This document shows, in pieces, positions 18,286 through 27,022 of a stretch of DNA of 51,559 nucleotides. Origin of the DNA: Clostridia bacterium (GTDB lineage: Bacteria; Bacillota; Clostridia; TANB77; CAG-508); contig JAAWKD010000014.1 in assembly GCA_022797215.1 (NCBI GenBank), forward strand, positions 1 to 51,559, given 5' to 3'. Position 1 is the first letter of the stretch; each line of letters opens with the position of its first letter. Below the pieces are notes generated by a model. It searched no databases and was not told the DNA's origin. It saw only the letters and a program-made list of their open reading frames with translations. The position numbers and the translations under genes are program-made.

Positions 18286-18876
18286 TTAAGTAATATGATG
18301 TTCTTGTTGATAGTTGCTACGTGCCTGAATCAATATTTTATATAAGTTATCTACATCAGACTTATCGGTTGCGTGTAAAATGGATTTCTCATATAAACGA
18401 GAGAGAATATTATCTGAAACAAGACAGGTACAAATTCCCCTTACAAAAGACCGCTGAAATAAATACAAAGTAATCCCTTCTGTTTTACAAAACTCTTTTT
18501 GAGGAAAAGGAGAAGATGCATATTTTACAATTAAATTCATTACCTCTACATTAGAGAAACTGAATTTTTTCCTGCAATCCCTTAGGTTATCATATCGAGT
18601 TTTGACAGATCTAATGGAGGATTCAAGAGTTTCAGAATAGTTATAAGCAGTAAGAACTGCTTTCTGCTCAAGAATATCCACTATTTTGTCAGAAACAATA
18701 CAGTGACTAATAGAAATAGAAATCATTGACTCAAAGGTTTCTATTTCAAGATTACAGCCACATATATATTGATACAAAGAAAAACTAAAGGGTAGGCAAG
18801 CGTATCCATATACAAAATCTCTAATTTCCTTTCGTGAGTAGTTTTGCAAAATTTGGTCTTGGGGTATGATGCGCAT
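18286..18876 (-). CDS. Orphan protein of unknown function
   Basis: A 196-residue protein; the start at ATG 18876 is chosen because AGGAGG lies seven bases upstream. It has no membrane segment and no domain I recognise, but is rich in Ser, Ile and Cys, with a predicted all-helical character. It contains one in-frame CGG (LFQ-R-SFVRG). The +1 frame stops after three codons there, so this gene needs CGG to be read in frame, opposite to the behaviour of the five recoded genes. It is a single gene on the opposite strand from its neighbours, as expected for an acquired orphan. Confidence 0.6.
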   Translation of the reverse strand: MRIIPQDQILQNYSRKEIRDFVYGYACLPFSFSLYQYICGCNLEIETFESMISISISHCIVSDKIVDILEQKAVLTAYNYSETLESSIRSVKTRYDNLRDCRKKFSFSNVEVMNLIVKYASSPFPQKEFCKTEGITLYLFQRSFVRGICTCLVSDNILSRLYEKSILHATDKSDVDNLYKILIQARSNYQQEHHIT

Positions 18877-19069
18877 AAGATTCCTCCTAAACGAAGATGA
18901 CATAGCAAAACTAAACACCAAAGAACATATAAATACTTAATTTCAATGTATGAAAGCTTATTAATATTATAGTAGCATAATAGCGAAATGTCAACAAAAA
19001 AAGTTCACATAATAAGGATGCTCAATATACCGACTCGAAATTTTAAATGTAAAAGTTTTACAATAATAC

Positions 19070-19098
19070 TTGACTACTAGACAAAAAGCTAGTATAAT
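19070..19098 (+). promoter_or_regulatory. Promoter of the thrS T-box leader
   Basis: TTGACT at 19070-19075, a 17-base spacer and TATAAT at 19093-19098. Transcription would begin near 19105, just before the T-box. Confidence 0.8.
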
Positions 19099-19104
19099 AA
19101 AAAA

Positions 19105-19337
19105 AGTGAAATAGGAAAAACAAAAAATGAGACAAAGTAAAATCAAGGTTATGGAAAGAGAAAATTAGCTATTAGCTGAAAGCTAATTACAAAAACGGGT
19201 TTGAAATAACTACCTCATTAGTTCCTAGCAAAAACTAGGCGTAAATCTGCGTTAAAGAAAATAAAGTAAAATTAAGGGATGGAACCGTGTAAATAAGCAC
19301 TCCTTTTAACTAAGTTATTAGTTAAAAGGAGTTTTTT
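19105..19337 (+). promoter_or_regulatory. T-box riboswitch controlling thrS (threonine)
   Basis: A leader of about 230 bases contains the T-box core AAGGGATGGAACCGTG at 19274-19289 (consensus AGGGTGGAACCGCG). An intrinsic terminator follows, with stem ACTCCTTTTAAC (19299-19310) / GTTAAAAGGAGT (19321-19332) and a T6 tail. An ACC triplet in 'AACTACC' (about 19208-19214) lies in the expected specifier region and would pair with tRNA-Thr. Uncharged tRNA-Thr should stabilise the antiterminator and turn on thrS. Confidence 0.88.
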
Positions 19338-19360
19338 GCTGTTGAGGGTGTCCGAAAAAC

Positions 19361-19400
19361 TGACAAAAGTGTCATAAAAAGGAACGTCCCTAACATGACA
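19361..19400. repeat. ggaacgtcccc-family repeat, copy B (half copy)
   Basis: TGACAAAAGTGTCATAAAAAGGAACGTCCCTAACATGACA closely matches the right arm of the palindrome at 3909-4034. Only the right arm is evident. It lies between the T-box terminator and the thrS ribosome binding site, inside the transcribed leader. Confidence 0.7.
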
Positions 19401-19412
19401 AGGAGGAAAAAT

Positions 19413-21329
19413 ATGGTAAAAGTAGAATTGAAGGATGGATCAAAAATAGAAGTACAAGAAGGTAGCTCTATTTTAGAGGTGGCAAAGCAAATAAGTGAAG
19501 GGCTAGCCAGAAATGCATTAGCTGGGAAGATAAATGGAGAGGTGCAAGATTTAAGAACAGAAATTAGACAAGATTGTAAATTAGAAATCTTAACTTTTGA
19601 TAATGATGAAGGAAAAAAGGCGTATTGGCATACAACTTCACATATTATGGCTCAAGCAATTAAAAGATTATATGGAGATAATGCAAAATTAGCAATAGGA
19701 CCTTCTATTGAGAATGGCTTCTATTATGATTTTGATGTAGAGAAACCATTTACAGAAGAAGATTTGGCTAAAATCGAAGAGGAAATGAAAAAGATTGTAA
19801 AAGAAAATTTAGAACTTACAAGATATACACTTCCAAGAGAAGAAGCTATTAAGATGATGAAGGAAAGAAAAGAGCCATATAAAGTAGAATTAATTGAAGA
19901 TTTACCAGAAGACGAGGAAATTAGTTTTTATGATCAAGGTGAGTTCAAAGAACTATGTGCAGGACCACATATTATGAGTACAGGTGGGATTAAAGCATTT
20001 AAGTTATTACATTCATCTGCTGCTTATTGGAGAGGTGATGAAAATAGAGAAACTCTTCAAAGAATTTATGGTATTTCTTTTCCAAAAGCTAGTATGTTAG
20101 AAGAATATTTATTTATGATAGAAGAGGCTAAAAAAAGAGATCATAGAAAATTAGGAAAAGAGTTAGATTTATTCTTCTTTGATGAAACTGCACCTGGTAT
20201 GGCTTATTGGATGCCAAAGGGATTTACTATGATGAACGTTTTGATTGACTTATGGAGAAAAGAACATAAAAAGAGAGGATATCAAGAGTTTTCTGGTCCA
20301 CAATTAAATAGTAGTAGTTTATGGAAAACGTCAGGACATTGGGATCACTATAAAGAGGATATGTTTGTATTAACTGATAGTGATGGAAATGAACAAGCAT
20401 TAAAGCCAATGAATTGTCCTAACTCTATTAAGATTTATCAAACAAAATTAAGAAGTTATAAAGACTTACCACTACGTTTTAGTGATATTGATGTTATTCA
20501 TAGAAATGAGAAATCTGGTCAGTTAAATGGCTTGTTTAGAGTAAGAATGTTTAGACAAGACGATTCTCATAACTATGTAATGGAGTCTCAAATTAAAGAT
20601 GAAATTAAAGAAATTTTAGAGATTGCGAAAAAACTATATAATATTTTTGGTTTAGACTTTATTTTAACTCTATCTACTAGACCAGAAGACTATATGGGAG
20701 AATTAAGCTTGTGGAATAAAGCGGAAGCAGATTTAAAAGACGTATTAGATGAGATTTGCGGAAAAGACAATTATCGTATTAATGAAGGTGATGGAGCATT
20801 CTATGGTCCAAAGATTGATATTAAAATGAAGGATTGTTTAGGAAGAGAATGGCAGATGGGAACAATACAAGTAGACTTCCAATTGCCTTTAAGGTTTAAT
20901 TTAAACTATATTGACTCAAATGGTGAAAAGAAAACGCCTATTATGATACACAGAGCATTGTTTGGTTCTTTTGAAAGATTTATTGGTATTTTAACAGAAC
21001 ATTATGCAGGAGCGTTTCCAACTTGGCTTTCTCCAATTCAAGTAAGATTACTTCCTATTGCGGATAGTCATAAAGAATATGCTAATAAGGTAGCAGAAGA
21101 TCTAGAAAAAGCAGGAATTCGTGTAGAAATAGATGAAAGACAAGAAAAAATAGGCTATAAAATTCGTGAAGCGCAACTTCAAAAAATACCATATATGCTA
21201 ATTCTAGGAGATAAAGAAGTAGAAGGAAATAGTGTAGGTGTTCGTTCAAGAACAGAAGGAGATATTGGACAAATTAGTATACAAGAATTTATTAGCAAAG
21301 CAAAACAAGAAATAGAAGAATATAAATAG
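19413..21329 (+). CDS. thrS: Threonyl-tRNA synthetase
   Basis: A 638-residue class-II synthetase. ATG 19413 is chosen over the in-frame ATG 19395 because AAGGAGG precedes it by about seven bases. Domain order is TGS (about 1-62), second additional/editing domain with 'HTTSHIMAQAIKRL' (HxxxH) near residue 75, and the catalytic core. The core carries motif 1 'PKGFTMMNVLIDLWRKEH', motif 2 'YRxxD-like FRVRMFRQDDSH', zinc ligands 'MNCPN' plus His, and motif 3 'HRALFGSFERF'. A C-terminal anticodon-binding domain ('VRLLPIADSHKEYA') completes it. Length is normal. Regulated by the T-box immediately upstream. Confidence 0.98.
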   Translation: MVKVELKDGSKIEVQEGSSILEVAKQISEGLARNALAGKINGEVQDLRTEIRQDCKLEILTFDNDEGKKAYWHTTSHIMAQAIKRLYGDNAKLAIGPSIENGFYYDFDVEKPFTEEDLAKIEEEMKKIVKENLELTRYTLPREEAIKMMKERKEPYKVELIEDLPEDEEISFYDQGEFKELCAGPHIMSTGGIKAFKLLHSSAAYWRGDENRETLQRIYGISFPKASMLEEYLFMIEEAKKRDHRKLGKELDLFFFDETAPGMAYWMPKGFTMMNVLIDLWRKEHKKRGYQEFSGPQLNSSSLWKTSGHWDHYKEDMFVLTDSDGNEQALKPMNCPNSIKIYQTKLRSYKDLPLRFSDIDVIHRNEKSGQLNGLFRVRMFRQDDSHNYVMESQIKDEIKEILEIAKKLYNIFGLDFILTLSTRPEDYMGELSLWNKAEADLKDVLDEICGKDNYRINEGDGAFYGPKIDIKMKDCLGREWQMGTIQVDFQLPLRFNLNYIDSNGEKKTPIMIHRALFGSFERFIGILTEHYAGAFPTWLSPIQVRLLPIADSHKEYANKVAEDLEKAGIRVEIDERQEKIGYKIREAQLQKIPYMLILGDKEVEGNSVGVRSRTEGDIGQISIQEFISKAKQEIEEYK

Positions 21330-21334
21330 GGATT

Positions 21335-21526
21335 ATGTTATGGTATCTCAGTTGCGCAGACTGGCATGATGCTAGCAGCTCTAGTTGGATTAGTGGTAGT
21401 AGTGAAGGTTTCTATCGCGGCAGTGATGGAATATTCTCCTTTGATTGGGACTACTGGCCTAGTAATGATAATGTTTATTGTGGCCGTGGAGTAGCGGTAG
21501 TTAAGTCAGCTGTTCGAGCGTATTGA
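21335..21526 (+). pseudogene. Possible fragment of a Trp/Ser/Tyr-rich repeat protein (C-type-lectin/DUF1566-like), or non-coding
   Basis: A 63-residue frame opens five bases after thrS with no ribosome binding site of its own. The composition is dominated by Ser, Trp, Asp, Gly and Tyr ('FYRGSDGIFSFDWDYWPSNDN', 'YCGRGVAVV'), reminiscent of the C-terminal part of FGE/DUF1566-like or retroelement variable domains. G+C is clearly higher than in thrS. Most likely a truncated remnant. From 21527 to 21670 I see nothing else recognisable. Confidence 0.3.
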
Positions 21527-21677
21527 GTTACAGATGGCTTATGCGATGGAGCGGAGTGTAGTGTAAGATACCGGACTCTAATATAGAATATCAGAAGGGA
21601 AGATTTTAAGGAGTTTTCCGAGTATGGCTATATTATTAAAGAAGCATAGTTCCTTCCTAGAAAGGTAAAAATGAAAG

Positions 21678-21722
21678 AAAAGTACATTGCAAGTAATGAA
21701 AATGAAAGCAATGTACTTTTAG
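21678..21722. terminator. Hairpin, probable terminator
   Basis: Stem AAAGTACATTGC / GCAATGTACTTTT with a 17-base purine-rich loop. Confidence 0.6.
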
Positions 21723-21771
21723 ATTGTAAGAGGATACAACTAGTTTTAGAGAAAGATAAGTTTTGTTAAAT

Positions 21772-21808
21772 AAAAGGAGGATTCTGTTTCCAGAATTCCT
21801 CCTTTTTG
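21772..21808. terminator. Strong intrinsic terminator, bidirectional
   Basis: Stem AAAAGGAGGA-TTCTG / CAGAA-TTCCTCCTTTT, flanked by A and T tracts. It would also terminate the minus-strand gene at 21843-22094. Confidence 0.8.
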
Positions 21809-21842
21809 GTATGCTCATATAACACACCTTTGGGAAATGAGT

Positions 21843-22094
21843 TTAATGCTTGAACATATGCTGCACCGCCAGATTACTTGCGGTAGCGCTACTGTCTTCT
21901 CCGTGAAAGACATAGTGAAGCCTTTCAGAAGTTTCCTGAGCCAGGCGGCCACCATATTTCGCAACCAGTTCCTTAAAAGCATCCATTTGTTCATCGGGAA
22001 CAGAGAAGAAATAGGCGCCGACTGCAGTGGAATCAGAAAAAAGCAGGGTTACCTTAGTGGCAGAGGCGGTGACAGTAGAATGTTTCCGATTCAT
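21843..22094 (-). CDS. GC-rich small orphan protein
   Basis: An 83-residue protein with ATG 22094 behind GGGAGTG. Codon usage (GCC, CTG, GGC, GCG frequent) contrasts sharply with the surrounding AT-rich genes, strongly suggesting transfer from a higher-GC relative. A beta-rich first half ('KVTLLFSDSTAVGAYFFSVP') is followed by an amphipathic helix ('EQMDAFKELVAKYGGRLAQ'). No family recognised. Its third codon is CGG, and the +1 frame stops early, so it needs CGG to be read in frame. Confidence 0.6.
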   Translation of the reverse strand: MNRKHSTVTASATKVTLLFSDSTAVGAYFFSVPDEQMDAFKELVAKYGGRLAQETSERLHYVFHGEDSSATASNLAVQHMFKH

Positions 22095-22194
22095 ATGATT
22101 CACTCCCATTCAAAAAATATGGTTAGTCTTTTTAGACCAAACTAGTTAAAATTATATCATATTATGTTAAGAACGTCAAATTCATAAAAAAACA

Positions 22195-22224
22195 TTGTCA
22201 ATTCGAAGCGATTTATGATATACT
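22195..22224 (+). promoter_or_regulatory. Probable promoter of the coiled-coil gene
   Basis: TTGTCA at 22195-22200, an 18-base spacer, TATACT at 22219-22224, about 45 bases before the start codon. Confidence 0.6.
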
Positions 22225-22268
22225 TTCAACAAAGATTAGAAATATAACTTAGAAGAAAGGACCTAAAC

Positions 22269-24599
22269 ATGCCTAAAACTACAGAAGAAAATCAAGAAAA
22301 AATGAAGGAAAAACTAGCCTATTTAGGATTAAACATAGCAAGAATACCAAAAATATTAAAAGAATTTACACCTTTTAGTTACAAGCCAGTTAAAACATAT
22401 GACGATACAAGTTATAAAGTATATCAGTATATTCCTGTTTGCGATATTCAAATTTTGTTAACACCAGCACATAGGCTAACAGAGTTAAACCAAAAATATA
22501 AACTAGCAGCGCCAATAGGAGCATATTTAGATACAAAATCAGAAGAAAACATAGAACGATTTGCAACTTTTGTGACTATGCTAAAAGATTTAAAAGAAGA
22601 GGAAATAGAGGAACTAGATAAAGAACAAAAAAAGTTAAAAGAGGATCTTCCATATGAGATTAAATATCCTAATAATTATATTTGGCAAATTTTTTATTCG
22701 GATATTTCTAATCAATATTTTATGTTAGTTCCTACTCATGAAACCAATAATAGTGCCTTTTTCTATTTACTAAAAAAGCAAATAGAGTGTAGCAAATCTA
22801 GAAAAAAAGAATATATTTTTGCACCAGTGACACATCAAGACTATTCAGGACGTTATTTAATACAAAGTCAAATCACAGACATAGAAAATTATTTATGGTA
22901 TTTTACTAAAGAATGGCCCAATATTTATGAAGTATATGACATAAAAGGCAAAATGACATTGAAAATAGTAGGAAAAGCAAGAGTATATGATGAAATAAAA
23001 AGTGATTATGTGATTACCTTTGCAACAAAAGAACAAGCAATTGAATGGTACAAATTAGTTAAGGCATTATTTATTTTAGCAACAGGGTTACCAAATGATT
23101 ATCACTTTCAAACTGCTATTTCTGAGCAAGGAGAACTAGAATTTTGGAATGAAGAAACAACTAAAATGGAGTATTCTACTTTGCCACTTTTTGTAAAAGA
23201 GCAAGTAGACCAAAAGAACATACTAGTAGGAGCAGAAGAGCAAAAGATAGCAGCAGAGCAAGAAAAATTACAAGATTTAAAAAAGATAACAGAAACTCAA
23301 ACAGAGGAATATTTAACAAAACAACGCCAAATAGCTACTTTTTTAGAATGTAAAAAAACATTCTTTGGAAAAATTAAGTATTATTTTGGAAATCGTAAAA
23401 AACATCAAGGAAGTGTAGAAAGTCACCAAAATAAAATTGAAATAGAAAAAAAGGAAAAAGAAACTTCTATACATCAAGAATCAAATCAAGAAGTGAAAGA
23501 AAACTATACAATTGAAGATCTAATTGAGATTTGCACAAAATTAGATGGCAGAAAAAAGATGGTTAAAAATTTGCAAATGGATAGAAAGGCTTTAGAACTA
23601 AAGAAAATTAATTTAGAAAGAAAAATTAGAAATGCTAATATCTATCTAAATGAAATTGAATTGCATAAGAAAAGTATTTTTGAGTTCTGGAAATTTACAA
23701 ATAAAGATGAACTACCAAGCTTAAATGAGGGAGAAGAAGAGGAAAATCAAGAAAAAGAAAAAATTGGCAAGAGTTTTGTTTTTGATGAGGATATAGAAAG
23801 TTTAGGAAAGCAAATGGATGAATTGCAAAGAAGAAAACTTTCAAAAAATGAAACTGATGCTATTTTTGCAGTACAGCAAGCAATTATATCTAGTCAAATA
23901 TTAATGAAAACCAAAAGTAAGGATTTAAAACCAAAAGAAATATCAAGAATACAAGCAGAATTAGATGAATTGAAAGCAGAATATAGTCAAAATGTTGAAA
24001 CAATTGAACTAAAGGATTTTGACGTTTTTGGTGGAATAATAGAAGACAAGACGAAGGTAAAAACTCTACATAATGAGAAACATCGTGAAATAGAGAAAAA
24101 TAAATATAAAGTATTAAATGTTACACCAGGAACTGAGCTAGAAGTATATATTGACAATTTAAGAAATAGTTTAAATTTGATAAAAGAAGCTTTTTGCAAG
24201 ATCACAACACCGTTTGAAATGCCAGTTTATCTTGCAAAGGATGAAGCACTACAAATTGATAATTTACAGGTAGCAAACTTAAATGCAACAGAGGAATTAT
24301 ATCAGATGGTAAAAAAGGTTCAAAGAGGGGAAAATATATATTTTTATAAACTACAATTGCCAAAAGGTGCTCCACTGCTCTATGATACTAATATTATACA
24401 ATATGATAATTATAATCAGACTTTGCCAATAGGAATGCACGTAACAACACAGGTATTAATTAATTTAGAGGAATATAACCTAACCAAGAAAAGGGAAAAG
24501 AAAATTCGTGTTAATTATCAAGAAGATGATTTTACAAACAAAGTGCTTGAAATCAATGTAGTAGATTATGAAGCCAAAACTACTAAAAAGAAAAATTAA
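22269..24599 (+). CDS. Large coiled-coil protein of unknown function
   Basis: A 776-residue cytoplasmic-looking protein without signal peptide or clear membrane helix. Residues 1-330 appear globular with several aromatic-rich beta segments ('SYKVYQYIPVCDIQILL', 'NYIWQIFYSD'). About 335-660 are dominated by Glu/Lys/Gln heptad-like sequence typical of coiled coil. The final 110 residues are globular again. A basic patch with 'FFGKIKYYFGNRKK' lies near residue 365. Length and architecture do not match any family I can name. DUF3006 and MBL hydrolase genes follow closely, so it may share their transcript. The ATG has an AGAAAGGA ribosome binding site. Confidence 0.75.
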   Translation: MPKTTEENQEKMKEKLAYLGLNIARIPKILKEFTPFSYKPVKTYDDTSYKVYQYIPVCDIQILLTPAHRLTELNQKYKLAAPIGAYLDTKSEENIERFATFVTMLKDLKEEEIEELDKEQKKLKEDLPYEIKYPNNYIWQIFYSDISNQYFMLVPTHETNNSAFFYLLKKQIECSKSRKKEYIFAPVTHQDYSGRYLIQSQITDIENYLWYFTKEWPNIYEVYDIKGKMTLKIVGKARVYDEIKSDYVITFATKEQAIEWYKLVKALFILATGLPNDYHFQTAISEQGELEFWNEETTKMEYSTLPLFVKEQVDQKNILVGAEEQKIAAEQEKLQDLKKITETQTEEYLTKQRQIATFLECKKTFFGKIKYYFGNRKKHQGSVESHQNKIEIEKKEKETSIHQESNQEVKENYTIEDLIEICTKLDGRKKMVKNLQMDRKALELKKINLERKIRNANIYLNEIELHKKSIFEFWKFTNKDELPSLNEGEEEENQEKEKIGKSFVFDEDIESLGKQMDELQRRKLSKNETDAIFAVQQAIISSQILMKTKSKDLKPKEISRIQAELDELKAEYSQNVETIELKDFDVFGGIIEDKTKVKTLHNEKHREIEKNKYKVLNVTPGTELEVYIDNLRNSLNLIKEAFCKITTPFEMPVYLAKDEALQIDNLQVANLNATEELYQMVKKVQRGENIYFYKLQLPKGAPLLYDTNIIQYDNYNQTLPIGMHVTTQVLINLEEYNLTKKREKKIRVNYQEDDFTNKVLEINVVDYEAKTTKKKN

Positions 24600-24632
24600 G
24601 GGGGCAGCAAAAAAAATTAAGGAGGCTGCTAT

Positions 24633-24968
24633 ATGGAAAGAAATAAACTAGAAGAAAATGAATTAAGAAATAAATTAGGAAAGGGCTTAGGAGAAATTAC
24701 TCAAAATTGGATACAAGTTTTTTTAAAACAAGTTGCAGAAAGGCTAGAAAAGATGGAAGAAGAATTGGCAATTGATAGAATAGAAGGAAATATTGCAGTA
24801 TGTGAGAACATAAAGACAAAAGAAATACGTCACATCAATTTATCAGAATTACCAAAAGACATTAAAGAGGGAAGTATTTTAAAATGGAAAAATGATAAAT
24901 ATGAGTTAGAGGAATCAAGCGAAAGAGAAAAAAGAATTGAACAAAAAATGAAAGATGTATGGGAATAA
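24633..24968 (+). CDS. DUF3006 domain protein
   Basis: A 111-residue protein with an N-terminal helical segment (about 1-45), then the DUF3006 core 'AIDRIEGNIAVCENI...HINLSELPKDIKEGSILKW', a small beta-rich domain. In Firmicutes such genes commonly lie beside ComEC/Rec2-type metallo-beta-lactamase genes, as here: the next gene begins three bases after the stop. The AAGGAGG ribosome binding site is strong. Confidence 0.75.
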   Translation: MERNKLEENELRNKLGKGLGEITQNWIQVFLKQVAERLEKMEEELAIDRIEGNIAVCENIKTKEIRHINLSELPKDIKEGSILKWKNDKYELEESSEREKRIEQKMKDVWE

Positions 24969-24971
24969 TGT

Positions 24972-25913
24972 ATGGGAAGAAAAATGAAGGGGCAAAGTAA
25001 ATTAATCATTTATTTGCTATCAATAATTGTTGTTACTATTTTATCATTTGTGGGTATAGAATTTGGAACAACTGAAACAGTGGGAAATACTATTCCAATC
25101 AACATTGTAAAACCAGAAAAATTGCAAAACATAACGATTAAAACAGGACCTAATATCACCAAAGATTTTTTATCAGAAAACAAGCAGAATTTAAAAGTGT
25201 ATTTCTTCGATGTGGGACAAGCAGATAGCATTTTGGTTATGAATGAAGAACAAACAATGCTAATAGATGCTGGAAATAATGATGACGGAGAAAGATTAGT
25301 ACAAAACCTAAAAACATTAGGAATTACTAAAGTTGACTATTTGATTGGAACACATCCACATGAGGATCATATTGGAGGGCTAGATAATATTATTCAAAAT
25401 TTTGAAATAGGTACAATTTATATGCCAAAGGTACAAACAAATACTAAAACCTTTGAAGAGGTATTAGATATAGTGAAAGAGAAAAACTTGAAGATTACTA
25501 CACCAAAAATAGAAGATATTTTTACAGTAGGACAAGCACAATGTCAAGTTTTAGCAGTGGATAGTAATGTAAAAAACTTAAATTTATCTTCTATTGTTAT
25601 TCAAATGAAATTTGATGATATTACTTACTTATTTACAGGTGATAGTGAAAAAGAGGTAGAAGAGAAAATTTTAAAGACAGGAGAAGAGGTAAAAGCGAAT
25701 ATTTTAAAAGTTGGCCATCATGGATCTGATACTAGTAGTGGTGAAAGGTTTATACAGGCAGTAGCACCAGAACTATCGATTATTTCAGTAGGAAAAGATA
25801 ACTCTTATGGGCATCCAAACCAAGAGATTATACAAAGATTAGAAGAAAAAGGAAGTCAAATTTATAGAACAGATGAGGTAGGAAATATTTTTATCGAACA
25901 AAAAAAGAACTAA
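24972..25913 (+). CDS. Secreted or anchored metallo-beta-lactamase-fold hydrolase (ComEC/Rec2-like)
   Basis: A 313-residue protein with an N-terminal membrane helix (about 12-32), a short spacer and an MBL domain. 'VYFFDVGQADSILV' opens the domain near residue 76 and is the ComEC hallmark. The metal ligands are in 'GTHPHEDHIGG' near residue 129, with further ligands in 'LFTGDSEKE' and 'VGHHGSDTSSG'. The stand-alone ComEC-type MBL domain probably acts outside the membrane on nucleic acid or phosphodiesters; the substrate is inferred from the family. It is essentially coupled to the DUF3006 gene. Confidence 0.85.
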   Translation: MGRKMKGQSKLIIYLLSIIVVTILSFVGIEFGTTETVGNTIPINIVKPEKLQNITIKTGPNITKDFLSENKQNLKVYFFDVGQADSILVMNEEQTMLIDAGNNDDGERLVQNLKTLGITKVDYLIGTHPHEDHIGGLDNIIQNFEIGTIYMPKVQTNTKTFEEVLDIVKEKNLKITTPKIEDIFTVGQAQCQVLAVDSNVKNLNLSSIVIQMKFDDITYLFTGDSEKEVEEKILKTGEEVKANILKVGHHGSDTSSGERFIQAVAPELSIISVGKDNSYGHPNQEIIQRLEEKGSQIYRTDEVGNIFIEQKKN

Positions 25914-25917
25914 AAGA

Positions 25918-25954
25918 AAAAGAGAGAACATGTTTAAATGTTTCTCTCTTTTTG
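25918..25954. terminator. Bidirectional terminator between the MBL gene and sigK
   Basis: Stem AAAAAGAGAGAACAT / ATGTTTCTCTCTTTTT, lying between convergent genes. Confidence 0.85.
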
Positions 25955-25965
25955 ACAATATAAAA

Positions 25966-26664
25966 TTATTCTCTAATTTCTTTTGCTAGTTTTCCAATTG
26001 CTTTGGTTTCAATTCTAGAAACGTAAGAACGGGAAATTCCCATACTATCCGCAATTTCATTTTGTGTTTGTGGTTTTTGGCCTCCTAAGCCAAATCGTAA
26101 CTCTAAAATAGTTCGTTCACGAGATTTTAAAACATCTTTCATTTTTTCATAAAGTTGTTTGACTTTGAATTTTAAATCAACTTCGTCCTCAATGTTTCTA
26201 TCACTATTTTCTAATACTTCTTGAAGAGTAACTGTATTATCATCTTTATCTTTTCCAATAGGATCTTCTAAGTAAACCTCAGCGTTCAATTTTTTGGTTG
26301 AACGTAGATACATTAAAATTTCATTATCAATGCACCTAGCGGTATAAGTAGCAAGGCGGATTCCCTTTGAATTATCAAAACTATTAATTCCTTTAATTAA
26401 ACCAATGGTACCAATAGAGATTAAGTCATCCTGGTCAACATTGGTAGAACTATATTTTTTAGAAATGTGGGCTACTAACCTTAAGTTATGTTCTATTAAA
26501 ATATTTCTGGCTTCTTCATCTCCATTTTTGAAAAGTTCTAAATATTTTTTTTCTTCATCATTACTTAAAGGTTCAGGAAACAGAGAATTGTTTGAGATAT
26601 ATCCAACTAAACAAACAGCAGACTGCAAAAAGGCAGCAAAACTAGCAAGAGAAAGAATCAACAT
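25966..26664 (-). CDS. sigK: RNA polymerase sporulation sigma factor sigma-K
   Basis: A 232-residue sigma-70 factor. The hydrophobic N-terminus (about 1-25) resembles a pro-sequence. Region 2 follows with 'RNILIEHNLRLVAHISKKY', 'DLISIGTIGLIKGI' and 'RLATYTARCIDNEILMYLR', and region 4 ends with 'RSYVSRIETKAIGKL'. The open frame is uninterrupted, so there is no skin-type excision element. Sigma-K drives late mother-cell gene expression, placing the organism in a spore-forming lineage. GGAGG precedes the ATG at 26664. The downstream flank on the other side is the tRNA-Leu attachment site of the integrative element. Confidence 0.93.
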   Translation of the reverse strand: MLILSLASFAAFLQSAVCLVGYISNNSLFPEPLSNDEEKKYLELFKNGDEEARNILIEHNLRLVAHISKKYSSTNVDQDDLISIGTIGLIKGINSFDNSKGIRLATYTARCIDNEILMYLRSTKKLNAEVYLEDPIGKDKDDNTVTLQEVLENSDRNIEDEVDLKFKVKQLYEKMKDVLKSRERTILELRFGLGGQKPQTQNEIADSMGISRSYVSRIETKAIGKLAKEIRE

Positions 26665-26758
26665 AAATGTACCTCCAAATCGATATATAAGAAGTATATG
26701 AACCTATAATAGTAATCGTGCCTGACCGAAAGAAAATAAAAATTATTATAAAAAGATA

Positions 26759-26787
26759 TTGCTATTTTTTATTTTTTTTGGTATGAT
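26759..26787 (+). promoter_or_regulatory. Chromosomal tRNA-Leu promoter, now separated from the intact tRNA
   Basis: TTGCTA at 26759-26764, a 17-base spacer and TATGAT at 26782-26787 lie about 14 bases before the tRNA-Leu 5' fragment. Since the fragment is cut by the integrated element, this strong promoter now transcribes into the element toward the integrase, with a terminator in between (26888-26926). Confidence 0.75.
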
Positions 26788-26797
26788 AAAAAATGTT

Positions 26798-26856
26798 ATA
26801 TGCCGATGTGGCGGAACTGGCAGACGCACTGGATTCAAAATCCAGCGGGAAACCAT
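26798..26856. repeat. attL: tRNA-Leu 5' fragment (59-bp direct repeat)
   Basis: Identical to 33134-33192. It starts four bases before the tRNA 5' end and stops after AAACCAT, before the T-arm. The sequence then diverges, so no functional tRNA is made here. Confidence 0.9.
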
Positions 26857-26887
26857 TAGAGTAGTAAGTTAATTGTATAAATCTTTG

Positions 26888-26926
26888 AACGTCAATAACT
26901 AAAAGGTTTTTGACGTTTCTTTTTTA
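26888..26926 (+). terminator. Terminator downstream of the interrupted tRNA
   Basis: Stem AACGTCAA / TTGACGTT, loop of 14 and a T-rich tail. It probably insulates the integrase from the captured tRNA promoter. Confidence 0.7.
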
Positions 26927-27022
26927 TTTGAAAGGGGTAGGAGAAAAGGCAAAAAAATTGCCTAATCTTGTGCCTCTTTTTTAGGCATAATTTTACAATA
27001 AAAATAAAAGGAGTGTAAAGTT

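Noticed and set aside
21369..21497. Hydrophobic 42-codon frame overlapping the Trp/Ser-rich ORF after thrS
   Set aside because: It looks like a membrane peptide but has no ribosome binding site; probably a shadow of the other frame.
25966..26664. skin-type interruption of sigK
   Set aside because: The frame is continuous from region 2 to region 4; the nearby integrative element targets tRNA-Leu, not sigK.
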